64,000 bases of DNA from Siphonodentalium dalli. Its lineage: Eukaryota > Mollusca > Scaphopoda > Gadilida > Siphonodentaliidae. Made by a program: the position numbers and the translations under genes. Below, piece after piece: positions 11,645-22,329 of the stretch. The DNA is taken from assembly GCA_032622095.1 (NCBI GenBank), contig CP136065.1:155625577-155689576 (forward strand), read 5' to 3'. A model generated the notes under the pieces. That model was given only the letters and a program-made list of their open reading frames with translations. It was not told the DNA's origin and ran no database searches. The first letter of the stretch is position 1; each line of letters opens with the position of its first letter.

Positions 11645-12320
11645 ATTGGTGTAAACAATATTTATTTTAAAAAATCAAACATATGACATAAACATAATAT
11701 ACATGTAGAAATATATAGATTTATGAAGAGGATTTGATAAAAAGCAAAATGCTTTTTTAAAGTCCTCTCCTCGTGGATTAAATGTTACCTCAAGTGACAA
11801 AAATATCACTTGGGGTAAAGCAGACGGGATATACTAGTATAGTTTTTATTGATTGGAATATTATTTAGGATTGAGATACGGTATTACATTGTAATACGGA
11901 AGTTAAGGGTGAGAAAGGGAATGAAAGAGAATGGGAGAGAGAGGGGAGAGCGTGGAAGAGAGAGAGAGAGAGAGATCTAGCTGATTGATGCCAGAAAGCA
12001 CAATAGTCCGCATCGACACTGGAATGGACGAGTTTCTTCCAGACATCATTCGAAGGGAAGGTACCTTTATCCAGATATAAGCGCATATATGGTCAAACAG
12101 TTTATATTTCTCCAACAGGGAAATTATATCAGAGACGAATCCGGACATTACATTTCCGTACTAAAGATGCTGGTATACCATGCAGAGTCGGAGCTTCTGT
12201 TATTGCGGAAGGCATGTCGTTCCACGCTTTTATGGTTGAGGGGGGAAATGACTTTTTGTAATGCTCAGTATTGCTGATAGGGTATGATAGGACTGGGCAT
12301 GGTGGATTCAGACGTCTAAG
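11645..12320 (-). pseudogene. Overlapping LINE 3' fragments
   Basis: Read on the minus strand: near 12165-12320 a LINE C-terminal phrase (SFPPSTIKAWNDMPSAITEAP); at 11945-12148 SGFVSDIISLLEKYKLFDH, homologous to SGFVQEMFSILAKYDLLNY in the fragment above, with a frameshift near 12075; then an (AG)n run (11940-11985); then a 3'-UTR-like tail ending AATAAATATTGTTTACACC at about 11650. At least two elements seem overlaid. Confidence 0.6.
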
Positions 12321-12699
12321 TGCTGAGGCCTCATTGAGTTAAGATGGTAATAAATGACAGAGTGGAGTGATTAGATAATTAATGGAGAAATATATTCACA
12401 AAATTTTAGTTCATAATCTAGATGAGTATTCCTGTACTATATCAAAGACACTGAGACGTTATTTCTGATGGTGTATGATGGATCAACCATATTCAATTAA
12501 ATTTAATTACTCTTCATTATGTTAGATATTACAGAGTATGTGGGTAATTACAATATAATATAAATATATAGTATATAGTGTGCAATGCATGGGGAGTTTT
12601 GAGTGATTATTCTGTGCAAGATAATACACAATATATAGTGAAATCAACAATTATTTAATTCAACAACCCATGGTGGTGTCCTAACGTGTGCAGTTATAT

Positions 12700-13645
12700 A
12701 ATGCCTCTGGACAGTCAAAAGAGTGGCAAAACCCTTTTAATGAACAGTGAATGATTTTGTGTTCTCTTCCCCTTTCCCGAATTGAATAGTTCATTCAGTT
12801 TAATAATATTCGGTTTTCGGTAGAAGTAGGGTTTTATATATATCTCTCGTAGAGTCTGTAGTGCAGGGCATTTTAAAATTACATGGAATTCATCACCGAG
12901 TTCAGGGACTAATCTTTCCAGATGTATCCCATACCAAGTACACTTTCTGTCTGAGTAATCTGAACATACCCAGGATCCCGATTCAACTCCTAAGTAGTTA
13001 TTTCTGCTCCTGAACCGTAACATTGCGGTTAGTAAGTTATTGTTTACACTCGATATATATGTCTTGGTGCTTCTCCATTCTTGAATAAAAACATCTTCTG
13101 GTCGTTCTTTAACATTTGTGGTGAATCGATTCAAAGAATTCAGGGACTAATCTTTCCAGATGTATCCCATACCAAGTTTGTTAACATTGTCTTATATGTT
13201 TTTGATCCATGGGTTGTTGCATTTATTATTTAAATACATTGAATATAGAACATAATACAACATTAAAGGCATTCGATGGCATTCCATAGTTAATATTCTT
13301 CCCCCAATATGAGAGGTCGCGAAGTTACAGTTTAAGGGTAATTGGGAACATGCCAGTTAAATTTCCGCCCCATATGTCAGAATTTGAATTATTGGTTTCT
13401 CATATAGCTCTAAAGTTGTCATGATATTGAGATTATTTGTTTGCATTTGTTTAAAACTGCGTACATAGCATTTTTTCCTTGAAGACATCTCATGTTTCTT
13501 TCTTTCGCAAAATTACCATTTTTATGAAAATGTGTTCCCAGATACTTATAACTGTCAACAACCTCGAGGTCTTGGTTTGATATTTTGAACGCAAGCTTAT
13601 TAGAACTGAGTAACGTCTGGCATGGCCCGTCAGAAAACAACATTA
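12700..13645 (-). pseudogene. LINE ORF2 fragment, post-RT to C-terminus
   Basis: Minus-strand pieces in order: 13419-13643 with EVVDSYKYLGTHFHKNGNF (typical just after the RT domain), then LYEKPIIQILTYGAEI around 13340-13430, then 12715-13134 with a Cys/His cluster ending DEFHVILKCPALQTLREIY. Frameshifts and stops separate the pieces. Decayed copy; clade differs from the LINE at 10.2-11.6 kb. Confidence 0.75.
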
Positions 13646-14047
13646 TAAGTATTTGGAACTATGAAACATAACAAGCCAAGAATGGCCTCTTAACACATTG
13701 TTCCGTGATAAACAAAGTACTCAAGCCTTTCTTAGCAATAATATTGGAAAGTGTGCATCGCAGTTGTGATTTTATTTTATTTTATGTTGAGATGATTATT
13801 TTTGTACATCATATATATACATGTGATTATGTGACCATGCTGAAGTATGAATTCAAATATTAAAAAAACATAGACGGATCACCGTATACATGTAATAAAA
13901 GATTTACATTAATTTCCACATTATGAAACATACTCACTTTGGATATGTGTACATTTAGGACAATGAATCACATAAGCTAGGGGCAGAATTCATGTACACG
14001 TGGCCGCAGCTACACGTAGGGTGGACAAATAATACTTGTGACTATAC
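13646..14047. other. Intergenic, no gene seen
   Basis: AT-rich; nothing recognised. Confidence 0.4.
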
Positions 14048-14304
14048 CTGTCTGCCCTCATTTTGAGTGGATAATTCGATTCAACTTATTCCCATTGCTA
14101 TAACATACTGGTACTTCATGTACAATTGAATAATATATATTTTATTATGTTTATTTCGTCTAAAAAATATAACAAATAACGGTAACATATTACATGGACA
14201 TACAATAAGAGCACTATTCAAAGAATACATTTGTAATAATTCATATATAAATAATTTAAGCACTATGTTATAATAGCTTGATATCACTTGAGCAACATTA
14301 CTGT

Positions 14305-15255
14305 CTACAATATAGCTAAGGTGGCGACACTGGATGGCATTGGTCTCTTCAATGTCTTGCTCGTCATCTGGATTCTCTTCAGGATCAACTTGCGTTCTGA
14401 CTTTGTGGCACCTCTAACTGCTACGTCATTCTCGTCGATGGCCGGAAGTCTGCTTCGGCTGATGAATCGTCGATGAATCTGGTTCGGAAGGCTCTTGAAC
14501 TTCTTTAGAATGGATTTCTTTCCTTTAGTAACCTTGGAGTTGTTGTGTCGTAGATCTGGTGTTGTCGTTGCCCGCGGGATGTTTCCTCGCTGGTCGTCGG
14601 ATTGGTAACATGAGTCGTTCTGCGAGGTAACTGTGCTATCTTCGGATCCGATAGAAGCACGTGCCTGTGCGAACGTGAGAGAATCGTCATCGTCGTCCTC
14701 AGAGCTAGTGTCAAGGTGGATGTATGGTACCATAGTTTCGTTGGCTGTGGAATGAAGTCTCTGCGCACTCTTGTATCTGCCATAGAAACCACTGTCTCCG
14801 GAAGAACTTTCGGCGTCGTCATCGGAACAATAGTCGTCGATGTTCTGCAAGGAAGCATATCGTATCACAACTGTGTCGCACATATCACCAGCCAGGGTCT
14901 CCTTCTCAACTCTTGACACATGTCTGTCGCCGTTCATGGTTGAAGATGCTACCGGAAAAAAGTTGCTGAGCTGGTCAGTAGACTTGGAAATCTCACATCT
15001 CTTGTCGATGAATGTGGAACAGGCTTGTGGCATGGGACAGTTGAGCTTTCTGGCGATGGATGGTCGTTGTGTGTTGGTGCTTCGTTTCGGCGTGCTGTAG
15101 AGTTGATCTTTCGTTGGGGTTGACGAAGCTTTGGGATTGAATTTTCTGCTGATTTTCCGGTAGGCGGGGAAATCTCGGTTCTGTTGGTGTTTGTCTATTT
15201 CTACGTTGCATTGGGCGGCGAACATGTCGGCCAATTGTGATGTTTCTCGTACCAT
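14305..15255 (-). CDS. Paralogue family gene 2: unknown 316-aa protein
   Basis: Closest paralogue of gene 1. I choose the ATG at 15255 (MVRETSQLADMFAAQC) because it follows the acceptor CTATTTGCAG by two bases; an in-frame ATG 27 codons upstream lies in the intron. The intron is 15258-15376 with donor GTAAGT at 15376-15371. It keeps DSGFYG, both acidic patches and the basic KKSILKKF block. Relative to gene 1 it differs by small in-frame changes in the acidic runs (EDDDDD for EDDDDYDD; SEDSTVTSQNDS for SEDGTLNDS). All length changes keep the frame, which suggests the protein is or was under selection. Function unknown. Confidence 0.88.
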   Translation of the reverse strand: MVRETSQLADMFAAQCNVEIDKHQQNRDFPAYRKISRKFNPKASSTPTKDQLYSTPKRSTNTQRPSIARKLNCPMPQACSTFIDKRCEISKSTDQLSNFFPVASSTMNGDRHVSRVEKETLAGDMCDTVVIRYASLQNIDDYCSDDDAESSSGDSGFYGRYKSAQRLHSTANETMVPYIHLDTSSEDDDDDSLTFAQARASIGSEDSTVTSQNDSCYQSDDQRGNIPRATTTPDLRHNNSKVTKGKKSILKKFKSLPNQIHRRFISRSRLPAIDENDVAVRGATKSERKLILKRIQMTSKTLKRPMPSSVATLAIL

Positions 15256-15376
15256 ATCTGCAAATAGAAATAGGGGAAATATTGTTATTACATTGCTATA
15301 TACGATGCTATTTAAATGACAGACAAAAAAAAACAATATGAAGTGGAATACACTGCAAACATTTAGCCAAACTTAC

Positions 15377-15560
15377 CTGATATAAAATGAACAAGACAAT
15401 GAAGACTATAGCCTTGAACTTAAGAAAATGAAACTTTACCCTCATGGAGAGATATATATATGTATATACCATTGACAGGCGATGTGAGTGTCGTTGGCCT
15501 CATTATGTAAACAAAGTGTCATCACTTCCAAAATTAAGAGTGGCTAACGAAACACGTCAG
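15377..15560 (-). promoter_or_regulatory. Gene 2 promoter and 5'-UTR exon
   Basis: The 5'-UTR exon ends at 15377 (ATCAG|GTAAGT). A TATA-like stretch lies around 15452-15469. Upstream, TGATGACACTTTGTTTAC (about 15508-15527) and TGACGTGTTTCGTTAGCCAC (15540-15559) match gene 1. The spacing between TGACGTG and TATA is nearly the same in both copies. Confidence 0.68.
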
Positions 15561-15740
15561 TCGTGATGTCCCTAAATGTTTAGACAAACAAGTGTTCAAC
15601 AAATAATCACCCGCGGTTGATCGAATCACAATATATACAAAACGTTACAATATAAACAAACATTTTTTTTCACAGCCGCAATATATGGCACGATATATGG
15701 CACGTTTGGTGCCAATCAAAGTTGACCAAGTTGTATGGTC

Positions 15741-16689
15741 AACATATTATATATATATATATAGCTTTATTGATATATGCATGTTTTTCTTATGAAATCT
15801 AATTTTTAATGTCTACTTTATGTTTAATAAGATTTTCAGACTAATTATACGAAACCTGTTTTATGCGACTAATCTTTGATATTATCTAAGAAATGTGAAC
15901 GGAGACAAAGAAATCATGAAGCGATGAATCTCGGTAGTGTGCTTTAGAGATGCACTGTTCGATTTTACACAATTAAACAACCATATGTACGTTTATACTA
16001 TACCAAATAGATCGGACCTACAATCCCATTAACAAGAGATTTGTACCCAGAGAATTTTAGCACGGTTTGAATGGTTGTCAGCCTCGCGAAAAATCCAATG
16101 ATCGCCTCTGATAAAGAGCGGGTCCGTCGCCCGGTAGCGTCAGACAACGAACAGGGTTATAAGTTGTTTTGTGATAGTATATCCTTTCTACTTCAGTTTA
16201 ACTTGCAGATTGATACATGTGGCTGTGTCGTATCATTCAAATCTATATGTTTTTATAATATTACAATTTTTTAATTGAACATTCTAAACTCTTACTCATT
16301 GCCATCAGCAGTATTTTCAGAATAACCTTATTTTATTTAATCTTACTTAGTGCATTTACTGATGCTTCATACTTAATGATTATTAGGAATTTCCATGATA
16401 CAAGATATTTACACCATTAAATTGTCTTGTATCATGTCCTTGTTTGTCTATTTTTCCGTTTGGACCCAATAAAATAGGTTGTGCCTGAGTTTTGGGTCAA
16501 TTCATGCATAGTTAATGAATAAACATATTTAAAAAAAATGTTTTGTGATAGTTTTAGACAAACTACTTACGGGAGATTTTGTTGAATTTTCGCGATGTCT
16601 GTGATACCAATGACAGCGATTGCAAGTATTTTTAATTTACTTTTGTATATATATATATATAAATATATAAGAGGAAAGTTGGCTTAGGA
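15741..16689. other. Intergenic, no gene seen
   Basis: AT-rich with two (TA)n runs (about 15748-15765 and 16646-16668). A short frame at 16071-16274 has no recognisable feature. Confidence 0.4.
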
Positions 16690-16990
16690 AATTCTCAATT
16701 ATTTTTAACTACACTTACCTGATATAAAGATGGACAAAATAATTTTCTGGTTAACAATATGAGACAAGCATTGAGTTTAAGAGACTGAAGACCTATATAC
16801 CCATTGGATGACAGGTGATGTGAGTGTCGATGCATGGCTTCATTAAACAAAGTGTCATCACTCCCGATACTGATAGTGGTTAATGAAACACGTCAGCCCG
16901 ATGATAGCTTAATGCTTACGCAAACAAGACAGTGTTGTTCAACACTGATCACCCGCGGGTAACTCGAATACCTATGAAAACAAGTGGTTG
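16690..16990 (-). pseudogene. Orphan promoter and first exon of a lost family copy
   Basis: Shows the same minus-strand order as genes 1 and 2: TGACGTGTTTCATTAACCAC (16876-16895), TGATGACACTTTGTTTAATG (about 16842-16861), a GGTATATAGG TATA-like core near 16796, and an exon ending TATCAG|GTAAGTG near 16716. No acceptor or coding exon follows below 16690, where unrelated AT-rich DNA begins. Either the coding part was deleted or only the 5' end was duplicated. Transcription is not known. Confidence 0.75.
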
Positions 16991-17237
16991 CTGTGTCAAC
17001 AATATGTCCGCAGGGTGATGAACCTTTTTGCCAGTTGAGTTGTTTCCGGCCAAAGGTCAGTCAGGATGTTCGGAATTCAATTTGCGATTCCATTAACACT
17101 TTCTTGGTAAAAATGTTGCAGAAACCAGGGACACATTTAACGAAGAAAAGATGCTATTGTGGGATAATAGAATTTTATTGGAAATATGTAGAAGGTATCT
17201 TATTTTCATATTTAAAATAACCATATAATATTGTACA

Positions 17238-17714
17238 TTAAAGGTACTCAACCCGTAAAGAGGGTCCCCATCTCAACAGATTCCAACAACAACAATCCGA
17301 TCAGAGGGTCCTATATTACTATTTCTTTGGCTTTGGGGGTAAAAAATATTTGATTCGAGTCGAGGAACCCATCAAACAAAGCTCAGAGTTATTAGATAAT
17401 GATTTTTCAAATTTGTTATGTTCTCGAGATTAGTACTGATAACTGCCGTAATCTGCTCTGGATGTGTACTCCAAATCTATTCAAACAGACAAGGATGAAT
17501 AACTCTAAAATCAAGTGGTAATTTTAACGCAATTTTGACTGAGTTCTGGGCCAGATAGTATTCCCGATAATGAAAAATAATAGATTTCTAAAATCGATAT
17601 CTAACAAATCTGAGCTTTGATGGGTGACTTCCTCGACTCGAATCAAATATTTTTGACCCCCGAAGCCATTGAAATAGTAATTGAGAGGAGTTTTATCGGG
17701 TTGAGTACCTTTAA
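17238..17714. mobile_element. TTAA-flanked MITE, family 1, copy 4
   Basis: TTAA-AGGTACTCAACCCGTAAA at the left, GGGTTGAGTACCT-TTAA at the right. It is the inverted counterpart of copy 3 with few differences, so these two copies are probably the youngest of the family here. Confidence 0.88.
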
Positions 17715-18845
17715 ACATCGGTGAACGTGACTGTTTGAACTTTACGTGAGCATTAATGTATGCTTGATTTTGGTGTATATTTAACAATATGTATTCCCAG
17801 CCAAACAAATAAAAATACTTTAAAAAAATTTAAGTGATGATTTCATCGAATAGGATTTCTCCAGGAAATAGCAATATCGTAACAATAATTTGGAGGTTCA
17901 AATGAGCCATGCGGGAGAATAATAAATGGCATTACAAGAGGGAAAAGTCACTCAACTATGTTATGCTATAGTGTATTTAGGCTGTTCATAAAAAATGTCC
18001 ATCGCATCTTTCATTTCAAATACCCAGGCGCATTTGGGATCCTAAACATCTATCAATAATTGACTTATTATAACAGTAACCCGAGCAAACTTTAATACAA
18101 TCGTTCTTTCCTACTTTCATAAAACAATTGAATAGCAGATTATTACGTACACAAATGTGATTATATATCTTAATTAAAAATGGAAGTGAGTCGAAATGAT
18201 TCTAAAGTACCAGTATATATAGTAATGGACATGTTGTGAATAAAATTATGCCCTCATATTATAAATTAGGACAGGGTGCAATGGTCTGAATTCTCACAAG
18301 TTCGATGGGTTTGTTCGAGGATTCTGAACATAATATCACGTATTGACATAAATATACATATCTCCATTGTGATATGTTTCATAAACTTCGGATATTGAAC
18401 GTGGAAATTAATGTAAACATGTTAATATGGGGATGCAGCTTTAATATATATACCATTAAAACTAACACTTTAGTCTTTGATATATAGTACAGGAATAGTT
18501 TACAAAGTCCAAGATCAAGATTTGATAAATCTGCACTATTAAATAATTGTGAAAAATATGAATAGCTCCTTATCGCAAACTCTACCATCACATGATATCT
18601 TGCCCTCTCAAAACATACCTCAGGACCACGATTCCTGCACGAATCCGATATATTATTTTTTATGAGTGTGGTCACGTTACATGTAATGTTATATTTTTTG
18701 TTTGGATCTGGTCTGATTTAGGGTCATCATGCAGTTGATCAGATATCGAGTCAGTGCTGCATACTTTTGTATTTAAGAGCACCAATAAACATTTCATATT
18801 TAAAAAAAGACCCATGTCCGCATAGAACGTCACACGCGACCACTT
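17715..18845. other. Intergenic, no gene seen
   Basis: AT-rich. Minus-strand frame 18379-18675 (98 codons) is the longest, but nothing in it is recognisable. Confidence 0.4.
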
Positions 18846-18849
18846 GAGA

Positions 18850-18990
18850 ATATAAGCGTTCTTTATTTATATCATGTCAGAAAATAACAAAAGTAAACGC
18901 TCTTTTTCTATAACACGCACGGTAATAAAAAAGAGCGTTAGGTGTTTGCAATATCCTGATATGGTAATAATAAAGAGCGTCTGTCTGTAC
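18850..18990. repeat. Cluster of AACGCTCTTTAT / AAAGAGCGTT motifs
   Basis: Four motif copies in both orientations within 140 bp. The right part (TCCTGATATGGTAATAATAA) is the inverted form of sequence at about 4833-4860 inside the family 2 TTAA element, so this is probably a transposon remnant. Confidence 0.55.
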
Positions 18991-20870
18991 ATTGTGTAAC
19001 TTCTGATGAATTCCTATCTCTATGACACACCACCAAGAGTATACATAGTTCGTATAGGTCCTATATAAGTATTTTGTGTACTTATCGACCTACAGTACTG
19101 TCATCACCAGAACGTATCAAATTAAGATTAACAATCTCATACGCATGGATACAAAAAGACCGATAGCAACGTTAGTTGGAATTTTCAATCCAAAACTAGG
19201 TTGAAACTGTATTTAGCGTGAATTTTAGACCAACAGTTGAGTATTTTCTATCTTTCGGCTGCTTTCGGTAAAATATTCCTATTGAAATGACCATCAGTTG
19301 GAAAATTGACAACAATAGGGGGTGCGTGTTAGGTTGTAAATTTCCGACAAATGATGTATCAATTCCAACATGAACAATCAAATCCAAGGGGAGGGATGCA
19401 ATGGAATTTCCCCAAAACGGAGACCCTTCACCCGCGCCCCGACTTGCTTACACATCAGGACTTTACCCGCTCTCCACCATGACTAACTGCATGAATTTAC
19501 AGGAGTGTATGTGTCTACTACTGTCAGCTATCCGGACATAAGTGGGACGAGCGCTCTTCACACTTTTACCAATCGCGAATAAGCTAACAAAGAACGCTCA
19601 TTATATTACACCAGGGGATTGCCCGTCAAAAATGATGGGTGACTACATGACATGCAGGAACATCGTGTGACGAATTCGTTTAAGCTGATAATAACCGCTC
19701 TTGATTGCTAACTATTAGTGCCTTTAAGTCATTTGGTGACAATTTACGGACCCCTACATGTATCCCGTAACATTTCCCGTGTCTTGTTATACCTATGTGC
19801 ACCAATTTGCCCACGATTTTTCTGAGCTCTTAAGTAATAATGCAATCAATCAGTCCCCCTTTAAGTCATCTGAGGACGAAGGCGTCTATCCCACGACATT
19901 CCCCTGGCCATATGAAAAATTTTCATACATATATATCCTAAGCTAATAAGTAACAGATATATATTCACAAGGAATGACTGCAAACTTCTTTAGTATAATT
20001 ATATATGAACTACGCACTTTAGTAATCTACTGACTCCCGACGTATGGACCTACTGCCCCCACTCAACCACCAGTTCTCTATTATTTGCACAAAACCATGC
20101 TCCGACATTAGTTAAAATGAACAAACAATCACACAAACTCCACCAAATGTTACAGCTACCAAATCAAACATAACCCATATAGAAATAAGCTCTGGAAGGC
20201 ACTATACCATGCAAGCACCATAAAATCACCATAACATATGCTCAGCTGTCATCTTGTAAACATTTTGTATGCTTAATTGTTTGTAGGTCTATTGGGATAG
20301 GAGCTTCATAAGTTGAAAAACACTTGTGCGCCCGATCCCTTTTGCATTGTGTCTCAAAAGATGACTCACCAAATTTCACGCCGATTGGTCAAAGCAAACC
20401 TGAGATCTAACATGGTCCCCAAATGTAGTATTTGCACTCAACACTATTTCTTATGACGTTTGTCGAAATTGACAACATTGTGATTAAATTTCCATAAGAA
20501 TGTGGAAAAAAACGCATGAGAGCACCAGAAGTAGCAGTTGCCAAACTTATCGCCAATTCACATTTCCATAAAATAAACACCTAAAAAAGTCACCCTAATA
20601 TATTCGGTAATATTTTATGAGATATTGGATGGATTTTGATGAAACTTTACGCAAATGATTTGTGGTACCAACTATTGTATGGGACAGGGGCATTTTTCAA
20701 AAGTTGCAAAACCACAGGTAGAGTGATCACAGACACTTCTCGCACAGGCTTGGGACATACTTATCCGTTGGTCCCTCAATGGCCTACACGGTGGGAAACA
20801 TGGTTTACTGAAAAATGGCTTCAAAGAGACTTACTTCAAAAACTCTGCATGCAGCAGGAACATTGTGTCT
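18991..20870. other. Intergenic, no gene seen
   Basis: Mostly low-complexity AT-rich sequence. The 20330-20680 part has phrases typical of dispersed non-coding repeats (AATTTCACGCCGATTGGTCA; TGGATTTTGATGAAACTTTA). Not assigned. Confidence 0.4.
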
Positions 20871-20965
20871 CGAAGATGACACGCATGTTGTGTCCCGAAG
20901 ATGACACGCATGTTGTGTCCCGAAGATGACACGCATGGTGTGTCCCGAAGATGACACGCATGTTA
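20871..20965. repeat. Tandem repeat, 25-bp unit, four copies
   Basis: Unit CGAAGATGACACGCATGTTG plus TGTCC, repeated head to tail with one G/T change in the third copy. Multiples of 25 bp shift the frame, so it is not a coding repeat. Confidence 0.88.
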
Positions 20966-21160
20966 TCGTGATGATTTGTCCAAAATACTTGGATCTAAGA
21001 ATGAGATATATCCCGGCTAACTTTTGGCAAGAGCCATCTAGAGCACGATTTTATATTTTACTCGGTAGCCAAAACCCAGCTATTCAGAAAAGTTTAGCGA
21101 TATTTGTTAAGGCGTGTATGAAGATTCACGAAAAAACAAGAGATGACACAACATGATTCG
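20966..21160 (+). pseudogene. LINE ORF2 C-terminal remnant
   Basis: Plus-strand frame with CPKYLDLRMRYIPANFWQEP followed by RARFYILLGSQN. This is the same phrase type as KFIPKYYWEKPNREKFYRLI in the minus-strand remnant near 62.0 kb. Only the last 60 or so codons survive. Confidence 0.6.
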
Positions 21161-21239
21161 ATTAACAACATGTACACATGCTGGCATTACACATGTGTAA
21201 TGTCAGCATGATTGTGTACCTTGTCTAGATAATGAGAAA

Positions 21240-21620
21240 ACAAAAATTACGGCGATTTTGGCGACGACATTGATGACGATTGACGACGACGACGACAACA
21301 ACGTTGACGATGTTGATGATGGGATAATGATGACGATAGATGATGACGAAGATGTATAAAAACGGCGACAAAAATACGGATGATGAAGATGATGATGACG
21401 ATGGTGTTGATGATGACGATTATGATGATGATGATGAAGGTGTTGACGATGGTGTTTATGATGATGGTGTTGATGACGATTATGATGATGACGATGAAGG
21501 TGATGACGATGGTGTTGATGATGATGATGCAGATGCATAATGATGATGATGATGATGATGATGTCGACGACGATGATGACGATGAGGATGTTGACGATGG
21601 TGATGATGATGACGATGTAA
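21240..21620. repeat. (GAT/GAC)n trinucleotide microsatellite
   Basis: About 380 bp of imperfect GATGAT/GATGAC repeats. It gives long poly-Asp/Met frames on one strand and poly-Ser/His/Ile frames on the other, which are artefacts. Confidence 0.92.
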
Positions 21621-21839
21621 GTGCCCCCATTGTATATATGTACATATCCATGTTCTGCATTAATTTGCAGCGTTAACAATTAAAGCATACAAGCATACTC
21701 ACAGTGTCACTTTTACACCACATTTACAGTCAGTAACATTTACACTACTCCTGTTCTTGCAACACCTTCGCATTTACAAGCATCGGTTCATGGCAGGTCT
21801 GTTGCAAAACAACCCATATAAAAATCCCCCTTGGTGCCA

Positions 21840-22325
21840 CCATGGTAAAACACCATGGTAAACCATGGTAAAAAAACCGAGATATTTTGGCCGCCCATCG
21901 TGGTGTCACCATGGTGGTTTACCATGGTTTTACCGTGGTGGTAATACCGTGGTGGTTTACCGAGGTGTTACCATGGTGGTAAACCACCATGGTAAACCAC
22001 CTTGGTAAACCACCATGGTGGCACCACGATGGGCGGCCAAAATATCTCGGTTTTTTTTACCATGGTGGTATACTTTGGTTTACCGTGGTGTTACCATGAT
22101 GGTGTACTGTGGTTTACCGTGGTGTTACTATGGTTTACCGTGGTGTTACCATGGTGGTATACTGTGGTTTACCGTGGTGTTACCATGGTGGTATACGGAG
22201 GTTTACCGCGGTGTTACCATGATGGTATACTGTGGTTTACAGTGGTGTTACCATGATGGTATACTGTGGTTTACCGTGGTGTTACCATGGTTCACCGCGG
22301 TGTTAGCATGGTGGTATACTGTCGT
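21840..22325. repeat. Left satellite arm (CCATGGTGGTAAACC-type)
   Basis: Tandem units of roughly 27-34 bp built on TTTACCGTGGTGTTACCATG and GTGGTATACTGTGG. Its outer part is also a fold-back: AAAACCGAGATATTTTGGCC near 21877 recurs inverted near 22035. Confidence 0.85.
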
Positions 22326-22329
22326 TTGA

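Larger units (their letters stand above)
14048..15740. repeat. Segmental duplication, right copy (gene 2 unit)
   Basis: Partner of about 2750-4415, same orientation, including the 3' flank (CTTATTCCCATTGCTATAAC), the gene, the intron and the promoter. Edges approximate. Confidence 0.85.

Noticed and set aside
14305-15336. Longer start for gene 2 at 15336 (and for genes 3, 4 and 5 at 26059, 29317 and 41038)
   Set aside because: The extra residues cross a consensus 3' splice site; the paralogue alignment and gene 1 support the start just after the acceptor.
21203-21679. Long poly-Asp, poly-Ser and His-rich frames
   Set aside because: Translations of the (GAT/GAC)n microsatellite.
22002-22329. 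Repetitive Val/Trp/Tyr-rich frames, and similar frames at 24210-24855
   Set aside because: Translations of the CCATGG satellite arms; frames exist only because the units lack stops.
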